Of a stretch of 64,000 nucleotides of DNA, positions 34,144-46,893 are shown piece after piece. The DNA comes from Bretschneidera sinensis (Eukaryota; Streptophyta; Magnoliopsida; Brassicales; Akaniaceae). The position numbers and the translations under genes are program-made. The stretch is taken from contig CM043698.1 of the NCBI GenBank assembly GCA_023935145.1, positions 33,389,001-33,453,000 on the forward strand, written 5' to 3'. The notes beneath the pieces are model-generated. The model did no database searches. It had not been told where the DNA came from and saw nothing but the letters and a program-made list of their open reading frames with translations. Positions within the stretch are counted from its first letter, which is position 1. Each line of letters opens with the position of its first letter.

Positions 34144-35485
34144 GGATCTATAATCATATTTTAGTAGGAGCGGGTAATGGGTCCAACGAGTACAAGTCAA
34201 GACTTCCACCTCTAGGTAAAAGCATGTCAATGAGGGGAATATGGAAAAGGAAGATTCCACTACATTTTACTCAAGAAATCTCTCAAGAAAAGCTACTGCT
34301 TTCTTGGCTTGGTTTTCCAATTGGCCCACGAATGCAGCATAGTTTTTTTAATTTTCATATAATCAACCACAGCTATTAAAAGAAGAGGGTTTTCTTATAC
34401 CTGAAGCATAATTTTGGGATTAAAACCATCTATGTATCACTCACAAGTCTGAAAGCCACGCTCTGTTTTCCTTTTTTCTTTTTTTCCTGGTAAGTTGTTA
34501 GAATGCTTTTCAGCAAACCTAAAGGAACTTCTATGCATCAATGAAAGAGAAAGGTGCTTATACCTTCAACAAAGGATATAGCAGTCGAAGTTACGTGGAA
34601 ACAACCAGAGGGTTACACTAGTACGTGGTGTCCTTTTCCAATCAGAAGACAAAAGCATCATATACCAAGTTCAAATAACATTTTAAATGGTGAGAAATCA
34701 TAGTGAACATAAATCTCCTTGACCATCACATCGATTTGAAGCCCTTCGTGGATCAATATACTCTACTATTCAGTCTTTGATTTCAACCGGACACGCCTCC
34801 CTGGCAGACAAACCATGTATCACAAAGATTAACAGACAAACTCCTCCTTGCAGTTGCTCTAAGTTTTACAAACTTTGCTTCTCAAGCTCATCCCCACAAA
34901 TTTTTCATCTGAAACACGTCCACGGCAACCAGATGCACCCACCATTTCTTAAAAGCTCCAACCAATTAAGTAAACCTCAAATTCCAGCTAACCAACCATG
35001 TTAGCTAGAACAATTTTAACTCCTCTTACTCAACCCACAGATTTCGGCTATAACTAGGAAATTTATCTACATGCCAAGGAATACTAGCCTTTTGTGACCT
35101 TTTTTTTTACTTTGGTCCAATGGAATTTCATCAATAAAAACCAAAAAAACTAACATCCATGGGTACACAGTCCCACTAGCCTCTCATCATCAATTGCTAC
35201 ATTATCTAAACTTAAGAATTTATTCAGAAAACCTAATTCATCCCACATCTACCTACATTGTAAATGCTGAACCCATCAACTAACATACCATCTCTATGGC
35301 ATGAAACCCTGCGACTCCATGCTTCACCACTTAGAAGAGAGACAACAGACAACAGAAGCATTAAGCTCTTTCCTAGAATATATTTCTGAGTAAAATACAA
35401 CCGTAAGCTCGCTCTAAAATTGGAACTGTTACCTAGCAAAGTTTTAAGTTGACAGCAGTTAGGTAAAGTTACAAAAGGAATATCG

Positions 35486-35575
35486 GTACCACTTGACTAG
35501 TTTCCTATCATGCAACCCAGACAAACTGGTGTACCACTTGACTTGTTTCCTATCATGCAACCCAGACAAACTGGT
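35486..35575. repeat. 45-bp tandem repeat, two copies
   Basis: GTACCACTTGACTAGTTTCC at 35486 and GTACCACTTGACTTGTTTCC at 35531 begin two 45-bp units that differ at one base. This is a very recent noncoding duplication. Confidence 0.95.
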
Positions 35576-36108
35576 GTACTACAAAAAGCTCAAAACTAAA
35601 AGCGCAATGAACGGACGCTTATTCATTTGATACATATGCTTACCGACGATTTTTTTAAAACCAAAATGACAAAAGGAGAGCTTGAGCATGTGAAACATAT
35701 CAAATTAACCCATTGATTCCAATGAATCAAACAATTACCCTGCTCCATTGAAACGAAGGATACTTATTACAATGCCATTAACCCGTTACGCCATAAATAA
35801 TATAAAAAAAATGAAAATAGCCCTATAGCTCATAGAGGAGGGGAAAAACCCAAAAACAAAGCATCAGACTTGGTAGTACACAATAAAGCAGCAGATTCGT
35901 CATAAAAATTTCAACAAAAAGGTCAAAGGCATTATGGTGGCTTCTTAAATAAAAACCCACATCTTGATATAGAGTTCATTTAGCACTCGTAACCCGAGAA
36001 AAGAAACAAGTTTTGAAAATCAATCGCATGTGCTATACAACATAAGATCTACCGCATTGATATTTAAAGATAGAAAAAAAGAAACTAAAAGTAAATATTA
36101 AAGCTTAC

Positions 36109-36290
36109 CACCGATTCTGATAGCAAAAACAGATGACAAATTTCGCAGTCAAAGTGATGCAAGAGATCGATTCCCTGCACGTTTATGGTTTGGGCTCGAT
36201 CAATAGTTAATTAACGAAAGAGAGAAGAAAACATCCAGCAATGTTTTCCTTTGCCGGTTGTACCAAGGTCTGAGCTTAAATCCTGCTTCA
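36109..36290 (-). other. Possible noncoding exon with a splice donor
   Basis: On the minus strand, a CTTCTCTCTTTCG leader-like stretch runs to CAGAATCGGTG and is followed by a good donor GTAAGC. It lies divergent from the HOP gene. It may be an upstream untranslated exon of a leftward gene, or of a noncoding RNA. No downstream exon could be assigned with confidence. Confidence 0.25.
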
Positions 36291-37122
36291 CTTGGCAATT
36301 GAGCGAGATGGGATGGGGAGGAGTCCGTCGTGTATCATATGACGAACAAAAGAAAAATGAAACAGCATATTTTGCCTGCTGTTAACGGTGCCGTCTCTTT
36401 GGCATCCTACATGTGAAACGCAACGTTTTGCAGTTAAATGCCAAACATGCACCGTTTTGTGACCAAGTAAATAAGTCAACAGGTCAAACCCCTCTATGGT
36501 CCTTAACAGGGGTGCAACTTCACAATCTAACCCCACTCTGGGCAAGTTGGATGGGATTTTTTTTTTTTTAAGAGATAGCCTCGGTTGGATTATATCAGGG
36601 AAAAACTTTTAATCTGAATTAAATTTAGTTTGGATTAGAATGAAAGTTTTTACAATTCAATTTCTAATTCAATATGTAATTCGTTAATTTGAATTTGATT
36701 GTATAATCAATACTAATGATTTGAATTTATATTTAAATTTTTAAAATTTAAATAATTTAATATAATATTTATAAAATTATTTGTAACATTTAATATATGA
36801 TATAAAAAAAACATTTAAAAATATAATCAAACCTAACTTGACGTAACTTATTCAAAATCTGTTTTGATTTTATAAATCAACTTAACCTCAGTTTTCGTAC
36901 ATTATTAGAATTGATAATTAAATTAAGTTAAAATTGAAAAACAAATTATATTTAGATTCACTCCTAACCATATACAACCAAGCCAATACGCACCCCTGAT
37001 CTCGTGAAATTGTTCGAAATATGATTATTCCCAAACACCTTTTGATCGAAGATTCGGGACACTAATCCTTCCGCCACCAAACAACCCGCCCTCCCATAAT
37101 CCAAGTTACTCACGCCACTATA

Positions 37123-37144
37123 GAACCTTCCAGAACCACCAGAA
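37123..37144 (+). promoter_or_regulatory. Heat-shock element upstream of HOP
   Basis: GAACCTTCCAGAA contains three perfectly spaced alternating units, GAA-nn-TTC-nn-GAA. A fourth GAA follows at 37142. This is the consensus binding site for trimeric heat-shock factors. It sits about 40-60 bp upstream of the TATA box, the usual place in plant heat-inducible genes. Confidence 0.7.
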
Positions 37145-37180
37145 CTCTCTCGTCTCCAACTCATCAGTCGTTACCCTTTC

Positions 37181-37190
37181 TTTTTATAAC
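37181..37190 (+). promoter_or_regulatory. TATA box of HOP
   Basis: TTTTTATAAC lies about 120 bp upstream of the ATG at 37306 and just downstream of the heat-shock element. This implies a leader of roughly 90 bases. Confidence 0.6.
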
Positions 37191-37305
37191 CCTCCCCCTT
37201 AAGGTACGCTCCTCTCTTCATCAGCAAAAGTGCAAAACACACGCTAAGAGAACTACAAGTATAACTACCTTCTAGATTTTTCTTCTAAAATCTGGGATTT
37301 TTGTC

Positions 37306-40300
37306 ATGGCCGAAGAAGCCAAAGCAAAGGGGAACGCGGCGTTCTCCGCCGGCGACTTCTCAACCGCTGTACGCCACTTCACCGAAGCCATCAGCCTCTC
37401 CCCGACCAACCACGTCCTATACTCCAACCGATCCGCTGCTTACGCTTCTCTCCACCAATACGCCGAGGCCTTAAGCGACGCCAAGAAGACCGTCGAGCTC
37501 AAACCGGACTGGTCCAAGGGCTACAGCCGGCTTGGCGCGGCTCACCTGGGATTGAACCAACACCAGGACGCCATCGCTGGTTATAAAAAGGGACTCGAGA
37601 TTGACCCCAACAATGAGGCTCTCAAATCTGGCTTAGCCGACGCGCAGGCCGCGTTGGCTTCGAGGTCGCGAGCCGCGCAGCCTCCAAGCCCGTTCGGGGA
37701 CGCTTTCCAAGGGCCGGAGATGTGGACGAAACTGACTGCTGATCCGACCACCAGAGGATACCTGCAGCAGCCCGATTTCGTGAAGATGATGCAGGAGATA
37801 CAGAGAAACCCTAACAGTCTCAATCTGTACTTAAAGGATCAGAGAGTGATGCAGGCTTTAGGGGTTGTGTTGAACGTGAAGTTCAGGGCGTCGCCGGGAG
37901 ATGACGTGGAGATGCCGGAGGCGGATTCGCCGCCGACACCACCGCCGACGCAGAGGGCGTCGGAGTCGAAGAAGGCAGAGCCGGAACCGATGGACCTGAC
38001 GGAGGAGGATAAAGAGGCTAAGGAGAGGAAGGAGAAGGCTCTGAAAGAGAAGGAGGCAGGAAACGCGGCTTACAAGAAGAAGGACTTTGAGACTGCTATC
38101 GAGCATTACACCATGGCCATGGAGCTCGACGATGAGGACATTTCTTATATCACGAATCGTGCTGCTGTTTATCTGGAGATGGGAAAGGTGTGTTTTATTT
38201 ATTTATTTATTTCAAATTTTTCATATTTTGATTTGGTTATATTAAATGTAGGTGGTTATAGATCATGGATGGGTTAGTGTAAGGCATAAGCTTGTTTCAG
38301 TGGGTTTAATTTAATGCTGTTGTTGTTTGGGCTTCTAACTTGCTAGCTTTTGAGGGGACTTATTAGAATTGAAAATCTTAGAGCTCAGGTTAGGGGTTTG
38401 GTTATATTAAATGTAGGTGTTTATAGATTATGGATGGATGGGTTAGTGTAAGGCTATAAGTTTGTTTCAGTGGGTTTAATTTAGTGCTGCTGTTGTTTGG
38501 GTTTCTAACTTGCTAGCTTTTGAGGGGACTTGCTAGAATTGAAAATACTCAGGTTAGGGGTTTGGTGAATGTTGGTGTTTTGTTGGAATTGTTTTTGTGT
38601 TGTTTGGTTGGGAACAATGTGTTTTTCTATTATTTGGAAGGCTGAATTATAGCCAATAACTATTTGGTTAGAAACTGGTGTTGTTTAGGTCTGTCATTTG
38701 CTAGAGTTGAAGTGATTTAGTTATTTTTCTGTGAGGGATGAAGTTCTGGTGATTGCTTAATTTGTTGTATTCTTTAGAGTATCACATTGTCAACAAACCA
38801 GAACTTCATGTGACAAGCAAAAAAAAAAAATTATGTACACCGTAAGTAGAAGAGTGCAGGAACTTAGAAGTTTGGGTTATGAAATTAGGAAAGATCAAGA
38901 CTTACACAGTCGAGCTTATATAAAAATAAAAAATAAAAAGAAGAAGAAGAAGAAGACTTACCCTGCTGTCAAAGATTTCAGACATGTTCAAATTAATTTT
39001 ATTATATGCCCTAAACAAAATCTTTCACTTTTGCTTTATTTTCCCCCTGTTTAGAGGATAATTAAGTTATAGAAGCAAGGTGTAACTGCTTGTTGATGAT
39101 TGTGAATGATCCATTGATATGGAGCTTAGTTTCAAATTTTCGGATTCTGTGGATGTTCCTGGCCCTATGCTTGCTACTTTTAGTCTTGATAAAGCCAGAT
39201 CAAACGGTGATTGTCTGTTCGTGCTTCTGCTATGCTGAGTGTATGGTATTACTGTTGGTACCTTGGTGCCTCTATTCTTGCCTCCCTTTGATGGACACTT
39301 GTACACTGATGGAATTTCAGACTCAACTGTGTTTAACTGCTTTGTCCTTTACTTGCTGCAACAAGTTAATTCTGTTACTAAAACTAGGTCCCCCCATCTT
39401 TAGAACTGTGTGCGCACGTGTGCATTTGTCTTTTGCTGGTGCATGTGTGTGGGGGATTGAGGAGGAAATATCAGTGGGAAATTTATTTACTATTTGCTCT
39501 CTGATCAATTGTGTACTACCGTGTTTGTATTGATCTAATTATTTATAATATTCAGTATGAGGAATGCATTAAAGATTGCAACAAGGCCGTTGAAAGGGGT
39601 AGAGAGCTCAGATCAGACTTCAAGATGGTAGCAAGAGCTTTGACTAGGAAGGGAACTGCTCTGGCGAAAATGGCAAAATGCTCAAAGGACTATGAACCTG
39701 CTATTGAGGCCTTCCAGAAAGCTCTAACAGAGCATCGCAACCCAGACACATTGAAGAAACTGAATGATGCGGAGAAAGCAAAGAAAGAACTAGAGCAACA
39801 GGAGTATTTTGACCCAAAGATAGCTGATGAGGAGCGTGAGAAAGGTATGCACTTTAATATGGATTGAACTATGTTTTTTGTGCATGATCTAAAGAGTAGT
39901 TCTGTGTCAAGGTATCTATGTTTCGTACCTATGTCTGTCTTTTTAAGGCCTTTTCTTGTGTCTTTTGTTTGTTTCCGATCTGTTGTGTGTGTATTTTTCT
40001 TAAGGCTTGTCCTGGAGCTGATGCTCTGTTGCATCCAATTCCAGTTCTCTTGTTTAACTCTGGGTCTTGCTTTCCTTTCCCATAAAAAGGAATTATCTAG
40101 AATGGTAAAAGTGGTAGGAGTAGCATGCTGATGTCAACTATATTGCATGTTTACCAATGAAACTGACCTGGTTCTCTTTTGGTATAACTTCTGCACAGGC
40201 AATGAATTCTTCAAACAGCAGAAGTATCCTGAGGCTGTGAGGCATTACACTGAATCATTGAGAAGGAACCCCAAAGACGCAAGGGTAAGAAATTCTTTAA

Positions 40301-41171
40301 ACATCTTCCGCCAGTTATTAGTGTGACCAGATACATTTAAAACATTGTTTCTCAGGGCGTATTTGGTGGGTTAACTGTTAAAATGCTTTCTGGTGGTTGC
40401 TTTTGTCAGGCATATAGTAACAGGGCTGCATGCTACACAAAACTGGGAGCATTGCCTGAGGGATTGAAGGATGCAGAGAAGTGCATTGAGCTTGACCCAA
40501 CCTTTTCCAAGGGGTATACTAGAAAAGGTGCTGTCCAGTTCTTCATGAAGGAGTACGACAAAGCTTTGGAAACTTACCAGCAAGGGCTGAAACATGATCC
40601 TCATAACCAGGAATTGCTTGATGGTGTGAGAAGGTATACAGGTGTTTTGTTTGGTTTTTCTAATATGGCTTTATCAGCCTCCAAGGATATATTTGGTTTA
40701 GAGCTTCAATTAATTTTTGCTCCAAATTACTTTTGCAGATGTGTAGAACAAATTAACAAGGCAAGCCGTGGTGATTTAAGCCCTGAGGAATTGAAAGAGA
40801 GACAGGTTAGGTTTTGACACCTCTTCGTTTAGATTGATTTTGGAAAACTAGTTCGGATGGGGTTACATTTCTGTGTTACTTTGCAGGCTAAGGGAATGCA
40901 GGATCCAGAGATCCAGAACATCCTTTCCGATCCTGTCATGAGACAGGTACAGATTGAAAATTATGTTCCATGAAGCAAATTATCAGTTAACTTGAATTAA
41001 TTCTTTACCAATTATCGTATGTATGTTGTCACTTAATGGAAATGGGTTGAATTGCAGGTCTTAATTGACTTCCAGGAGAACCCCAAGGCTGCGCAGGAAC
41101 ACACAAAGAACCCCATGGTGATGAACAAGATTCAGAAGTTGGTCAGCGCTGGAATTGTCCAGATGAAATAA
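37306..41171 (+). CDS. HOP: Hsp70-Hsp90 organizing protein (HOP/STI1 co-chaperone)
   Basis: Seven exons join in frame to 573 residues, the usual plant HOP length: 37306-38187, 39556-39844, 40199-40284, 40410-40633, 40739-40805, 40887-40946 and 41058-41171. All introns are GT-AG. The domain order is TPR1 (residues about 2-118, starting AEEAKAKGNAAFSAGDF), a DP1/STI1 region (about 140-190, TTRGYLQQPDFVKMMQEI), an acidic and proline-rich linker, TPR2A and TPR2B (from about 245, KEKEAGNAAYKKKDFETA; second array GNEFFKQQKYPEAVRHYTES), and a C-terminal DP2 (DPEIQNILSDPVMRQ, ending GIVQMK). HOP bridges Hsp70 and Hsp90 through TPR carboxylate clamps that bind EEVD tails. It acts in the cytosol and nucleus in client loading and heat tolerance. 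Exon 1 is unusually GC-rich for the window. The heat-shock element upstream fits heat induction. Confidence 0.97.
38233..38560. repeat. Tandem repeat of about 165 bp in HOP intron 1
   Basis: Units begin TTGGTTATATTAAATGTAGG at 38233 and 38398 and share GTTTCAGTGGGTTTAATTTA, AACTTGCTAGCTTTTGAGGG and CAGGTTAGGGG. They differ by scattered substitutions and small indels. The duplication is confined to the intron. Confidence 0.88.
38935..38956. repeat. (AAG)n microsatellite in HOP intron 1
   Basis: An AAGAAGAAGAAGAAG run in the long first intron. Confidence 0.8.
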
Positions 41172-42368
41172 TGACTACAAGGAACAAAAAGTTTCTGCTC
41201 GAGTAAATTGTACTTTGCAGTGTGAATTTGAATTTTTGTGGATTAATTTATAAAAAAAAAAAACTAGTTTCAGTTTGAAAAATTTTGAGTTAATTCATTT
41301 GGTGTCAGAAGTGTGAAATGTTACCATTTGTTGTACATCTCTTTCTGGGATGACCATTTTTAAATTTGAAAAGTTGGACGGTCTGGCTGGTGATTTGTTG
41401 TCTTCTGTTGTGATTATAATCTTGAAGGCAGTGAGCTGCATCTCTAGGCTTAACAACGGTGGGGCCTCTGCTAGTTAGGTTGGGCTTGCTAATAAGGCTG
41501 GTTTTGGAGTTTAACCTGCTTTGTTGTTGTCTTGTTGAGATTCCAAACAGCTTTAAAAGTTAAAACCCTTACATTTTGTTGCTTTTTAACTCAGTATGAG
41601 TGTGCTAGAAGCAGGCTCTCTAACACTTGACTTTACTCGAAAGGATCATATTGTTCTGATTTCTGACTCGTGTTGAATGGTACTCATTTTGGGCAAGTCA
41701 GTTCGGCCCAACTTTAGCTTTGCCTGGAAGTTGGACAACTTTGGTTGAGGGGTTTTATGATTGGACAACTTAGTATTCACAAACAATTTACATTTATAAA
41801 TTGAATTTCTTTTTATTTGTGATAGAGTTCAACGCTGTGAAGATTGTTAGACACCCGTTTAAACACTTTAAGAACAGTTTGCAATCTCAAATGATAATTG
41901 TTGGAAAACTTGAATAATAATTACTTAAAGTTTTCAAGTTGTATAAAGGAAGTGTTTAAAATGAATGTGATTAACGCATGAGATTTTGTATTTGAAGTGC
42001 ACTTTTTGCAGAGTTTTAATAAATGATACTCCGCAGCATGAATAGAGTTCCACTTCTTCTCATTCACACACCTGAATGGTTGGCTTAAAATCAACTTTCT
42101 TAACATGTTTCTTTTCAACCAAATTACTTTATTTTTTCTTCCTTTTAAAAGTTTCTTTTCCCTAACTGGTACTGAACTCCATTGTCTTTCTACTCGACCA
42201 TGATCCAACAATTTAAAATGTTACAGTATTTGAATGCTTCCAAAATTCTCTTTTAAGGCATTCATGTGTGAAATTGGTACATCATGTGGAGGGTTAAAAA
42301 AGGAAGAAATCGTTGGTATTCAAATATCAGCTAAACAAAAATATGATCTTGGTATCCAGGAAACCAAA
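41172..42368. other. Convergent 3' intergenic region of HOP and EF-G
   Basis: About 1.2 kb between two stop codons facing each other should hold both 3' untranslated regions. I see no coding frame or repeat of note, and no certain polyadenylation signal. Confidence 0.55.
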
Positions 42369-45300
42369 TTAAGCAGCAACTTCTTGCTCTTTTGATGCGA
42401 GTTGATTCTGGATGTGTTGAGGGACAACGTCAAAATTTGCCAATTGCATTGTGTAGGAAGCCCGGCCTTTTGTCATTCCGCGGAGAGTACTAACATACTG
42501 AAACATTTCTGCCAGTGGAACTAGGGAATCAACCACCTGAAATAGTCACAAACCAACCATGAAATTCAAGTTATGAATAGAAAAAGGAGATGAGACAGTG
42601 ATAAAGGACCGCTCCTTCATTTGCCACCTAATTTTCTAAAAGGAAACATATATCTTCATCTTGTAACTACAGTGGGTCTCTCCAAAACATCAGTATGGAA
42701 AATGAAGATACCACTCTTCTAAATTGGGATGAAGACATTTGAAACAAAGAGGCAGTGACTTTTACTCTCGATTATAATATGTTCACTTGCAATTTGTATT
42801 GTCCCTAAAGAGAAGAATTGTCCATAAAGAGAAGGGTACTAAGATCTAGGCTACAAAAGCAACAAGCTGACAACTAGAAAAGTATGTTCAGTTTTTCTAA
42901 GTTAGCTTTTTCGTAATAAATCAAGCAATTCAAACAAGAGTGAACAAGGAAGTATGGCGTACCTTGAGACCACCAGGTTTGTCACCAAAGCTGTTGATCT
43001 GACCTCTCCTTGAGTTGAGATCACCAATTACATCTCCCAAGTGTTCTTCAGGCGTCACAACTTCAACTTTCATAATAGGTTCTAGCATTTTTGGGGCAGC
43101 TTTCCTAACCCCTTCTCTAAAAGCCCCCCTTGCTGCCAGTTGAAATGCCAAAACACTAGAATCGACATCGTGGTACGAACCATCTACAAGCACGGCACGT
43201 AAATCAACAACAGGAAAACCTGCAATTACACCATTACTCATACACTCCTCCAATCCTTTCATTACTCCAGGAATATACTCTCTAGGCACTGCACCTCCCT
43301 TGATCTCACTCTTGAACTCATAACCACTACCAGGCTCCATGGGCTCAAACCGTACGGTTATGTCAGCAAACTGGCCTTGTCCACCCGACTGTTTTTTGTG
43401 CACATACTTCACTTCAGAGACCTTAGAAATACTTTCACGGTAATTTACTTGGGGCGCACCAACATTGGCGTCTACCTGTATCGCACCAAGCAAGCCAAGT
43501 TACAATGAAAGAAATATGCCACAAATCCAAAATCTCAATGGAAAAGTGCAAGAATTATCAAATTCTCAGGAAAAGTGAGAAAGGATGTCTTGATTCTACT
43601 AGAAAGTCAGCAGGAAGTTGCCAACAGATTTGTTTTCCATCTATCAAACCATATAAATTGACCTCGTCAGTGCAGGGTAATTGCACTTCAATTAATTCTC
43701 TGTCTCTCTCCCCCTCTGCTTTGTGTGTGTGTATATATGTGCAGACTACCCATGACTGTGTGCGCGAATATATTTCTCCATATAATGACAACGAAAAAAT
43801 ATACAATTTCCTACGCAAAGTAACCTCACAAAAAATTAATAGAATAACAAGCATATGAATGTATGTGAGAAAATATAATTACTGTAAATACTTGTAAATG
43901 CATATAGGTATAGTTGTGATGAGTGCATTAACATATTACACAAAGAAAAAATACAAATGGTTTGAAACACCACATAAGCATTAGTAAAATAATATTTAAA
44001 ATTAACTTGCTAATTAGATAAATGGTGAAGCTGAGATAAACCTTATATTCCCTCTTGAGCCGGTCAACAATAATCTCAAGATGCAATTCTCCCATTCCTT
44101 CAATCACAGTTTGGTTTATCTCCTCATCCCGTGAGAAGTGGAAAGATGGGTCTTCTTGAGCAAGCTTGATCAAACCATTTGCCATCTTATCGACATCGGC
44201 TTTAGTCTTCGGTTCAATTGCAACCTTAATAACAGGATCAGGAAAGTCCATTCGCTCAAGCACAATGGGATTCTCAGGATCACTGAGTGTTTCGCCTGTA
44301 ATGGTATCTTTTAGACCTGCAAGAGCAACAATATCACCAGCTAAAGCTACCTTAACATCTTCTCTACTGTTTGCATGCATTTCTAAAAGTCTACCAATTC
44401 TCTCTTTCTTTCCTTTATTAGCATTCAGTACGTAAGATCCTGCCATAAGCTTCCCTGCATAAATTCTTACGAATGTAAGGGATCCCACAAATGGATCACT
44501 CATGATCTTGAAAGCTAGTCCAGCAAATGGTTCATCATCACTTGCTGGCCTTTCAATCGTCACTTCGGGGTTCTCAGGATCAGTCCCCTTCATTGATGGC
44601 AAGTCAAGTGGTGAAGGCAGGTAATCCACGACAGCATTAAGTAATGGCTGAACCCCCTTATTTTTGAAAGCTGAGCCACATAAGACTGGCACAAAACTGC
44701 CTGAAATGGTTCCTTTCCTAATTAATTTCTTAATGGTTTCCTCATCAGGCTCAACTCCTTCTAGATAGCCTTCCATAGCTTGATCATCTAACTCAACTAT
44801 GTTCTCTATCATCTCTGACCGATATTCCTGAGCCAATTCTTGAAGATCAGCTGGAATCTCCTCATAAACAAACTTTGCACCCAGTTCTTCTCCAGACCAA
44901 AGCACTGCCTTCATCTCCACAAGATCAATAACCCCTTTAAAATTATCTTCAGCACCAATTGGCAATTGAATAACGAGTGGTTTAGCACCCAAGTTTGTAA
45001 CTATCATGTCCCTTGTCCGGAAAAAGTTAGCTCCTAGACGATCCATCTTATTGACAAAGCAAATTCTGGGTACTCCATACCTGTCAGCTTGCCTCCACAC
45101 AGTTTCAGATTGTGGTTCCACACCAGCAACACTGTCAAACAAGCATACAGCACCATCCAAAACCCTGAGAGCTCGCTCTACTTCGAGAGTGAAGTCGACA
45201 TGCCCAGGAGTGTCGATAATATTAATCCGGTGACTGTTCCAAAATGTAGTAGTTGCAGCTGATGTTATGGTAATCCCTCTTTCCTGTTCTTGCTCCATCC

Positions 45301-46707
45301 AGTCCATTGTAGCTGTTCCCTCGTGTACCTCGCCAATTTTGTAGTTTCTTCCTGTATAGTACAGAATTCGTTCAGTTGTAGTAGTCTTCCCCGCATCTAT
45401 GTGAGCCATAATCCCAATATTGCGATAATCTTTTAGTGGTACTGCTCGCTTCGACTCTGTAAAGGAAGAAAAAAGACATCCATCTCACCAGTGTCAGTTG
45501 ACAAGCAAAGATAAAAGAATTTTGCACAAGTATCAGCAGTTATCCCCACAAAGCAAAGTTTAATTTTCTACATTATGTGAACATTAAAGTTATTGTACAA
45601 GAATACTCCACAAGACTGAAGTTGCTCACGACTGAAGTTAATTCTTAATGCTGAACAAGATTGTTAATTACCTTATAACCAAATACCATAGTGTTTGAAA
45701 ATATTTTCTGAAACTTGAATATGTGACTTTTATATCTGATATCAGTAACAAAAATGGCTACAGACAGAGAGCATATTAATAGTAATACTAATACATCAAA
45801 CAAAGTTGGTGTACATGTTAGCAAGCAAGCAGGAATTAGTATTCATATGTCAGAATCATATGCATAAGACACTAAAATAATTAATTTGTCAACTACTACA
45901 TAACTAATTCCATAATCAGCTGCAGCCTCTTATTTCTAAAACTGTCTCAAGTTACATATCCGACAGGCAAAGCTCAAATATCAAACTTAAGTCACTAATG
46001 CACAATTAATTTCACTTAAGTACTATTTGTAAGGCACTGAACTTCAAGGAAGAAACTTTTCCCTTATACCATAAAATATATGTTTGCTTTTGCTGGGAAG
46101 TATACCTTTCATATGTATAATACACTTGCGAGCAACTATTTACAAGGGAATAAAAAAAATTCCAAGTTCCTCAAGAGTACCAAAGATTGAAGCTTTTTGA
46201 CAACCTCACAAAGTTAATATCAGTAAGTCTAAATGGATAAGAAAACTATACGAAATTTCCACTTTTCAAACAAACAAATAGTTGAGAAGACGAGGAAAAA
46301 TCGATATAAACACAACCCACATGCAAATATTCACCAATTGAATTCAATAACCTGAAGAAAAAAATAACAATAATCCCGATCATTGAAGTTGAATCAATGC
46401 CTAAAAAACATGAAAATGGAGTAAAGAATAAGAAAGAGAGACCGTCAGTCGCCATGGCGAAAACAGAGAATTGTCTTCTCTTGCTCTGTTGGTGGCGTGA
46501 AGTGGAGAGCTTTGAAGAATTGGAGCCAATTCGAACGCTTCCCAAGAAATGAGAAAGAGAAGAGGAAATTGAAGAAGAAGAAGAAGCTCGAGGAGGGAGA
46601 CCCAGAAAGCGAGTTGAAGGAGGAAGAAGCAGTGGTCTCCTTTGAGACCCATTTAGACTGCACACAGTAGAACCCGAACCCGTAATTCTCAGTGTATCTG
46701 CTAACAT
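42369..46707 (-). CDS. Chloroplast translation elongation factor G (EF-G)
   Basis: Four exons on the minus strand (46707-46443, 45456-44042, 43475-42963, 42536-42369) join in frame to 786 residues, matching plant plastid EF-G. The first about 85 residues are a Ser/Arg-rich transit peptide with a poly-Ser stretch encoded by a (GAA)n-type tract. The GTPase domain follows with G1 AHIDAGKTT (about residues 106-114), a switch II DTPGH and a G4 NKMD. The rest spans domains II-V, including [10 protein letters not shown] and VNYRESISK, and it ends KEQEVAA. EF-G catalyses GTP-driven ribosome translocation in the chloroplast stroma and is essential for plastid development (SCO1 in Arabidopsis). Sequence identity to bacterial-type EF-G places it as plastid rather than mitochondrial. 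The gene converges on HOP, with about 1.2 kb between stop codons. Confidence 0.97.
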
Positions 46708-46884
46708 TTTTATGACTTGGGTCTCTCTATCTCTGTGTATGTGTTTGCCTTTTCAGTTTATCAGTTTCTGTTTTCTCTCTCGTTCGCTCACTGGCTTTTG
46801 TGGTGGTGTGTGGGTGGGACTTAGGGATAACGAAAACTTAAGAGGTGCCAATGAGCTTTGGGCCTCTTTGCCCTTTTTTTTTCT

Positions 46885-46893
46885 TTTTTATAA
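46885..46893 (-). promoter_or_regulatory. Possible TATA box of the EF-G gene
   Basis: On the minus strand, CCTTATAAAAAAG lies about 180 bp upstream of the ATG. The position is plausible, but plastid-protein genes often lack a TATA box. Confidence 0.4.

Larger units (their letters stand above)
34144..37122. other. Intergenic region upstream of the HOP gene
   Basis: I recognise no protein-coding gene here. It contains a 45-bp tandem repeat at 35486 and a possible noncoding exon on the minus strand at 36109. It also has a very AT-rich block at 36560-36960 rich in AATTTAAAT words that may be a decayed insertion. Confidence 0.6.

Noticed and set aside
34777..35004. 75-codon plus-strand frame
   Set aside because: No recognisable motif, no splice or promoter context, and the composition fits noncoding DNA.
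39067..39533. Frames in both strands inside HOP intron 1
   Set aside because: They lie wholly in a GT-AG intron between exons that join in frame, and have no domain similarity.
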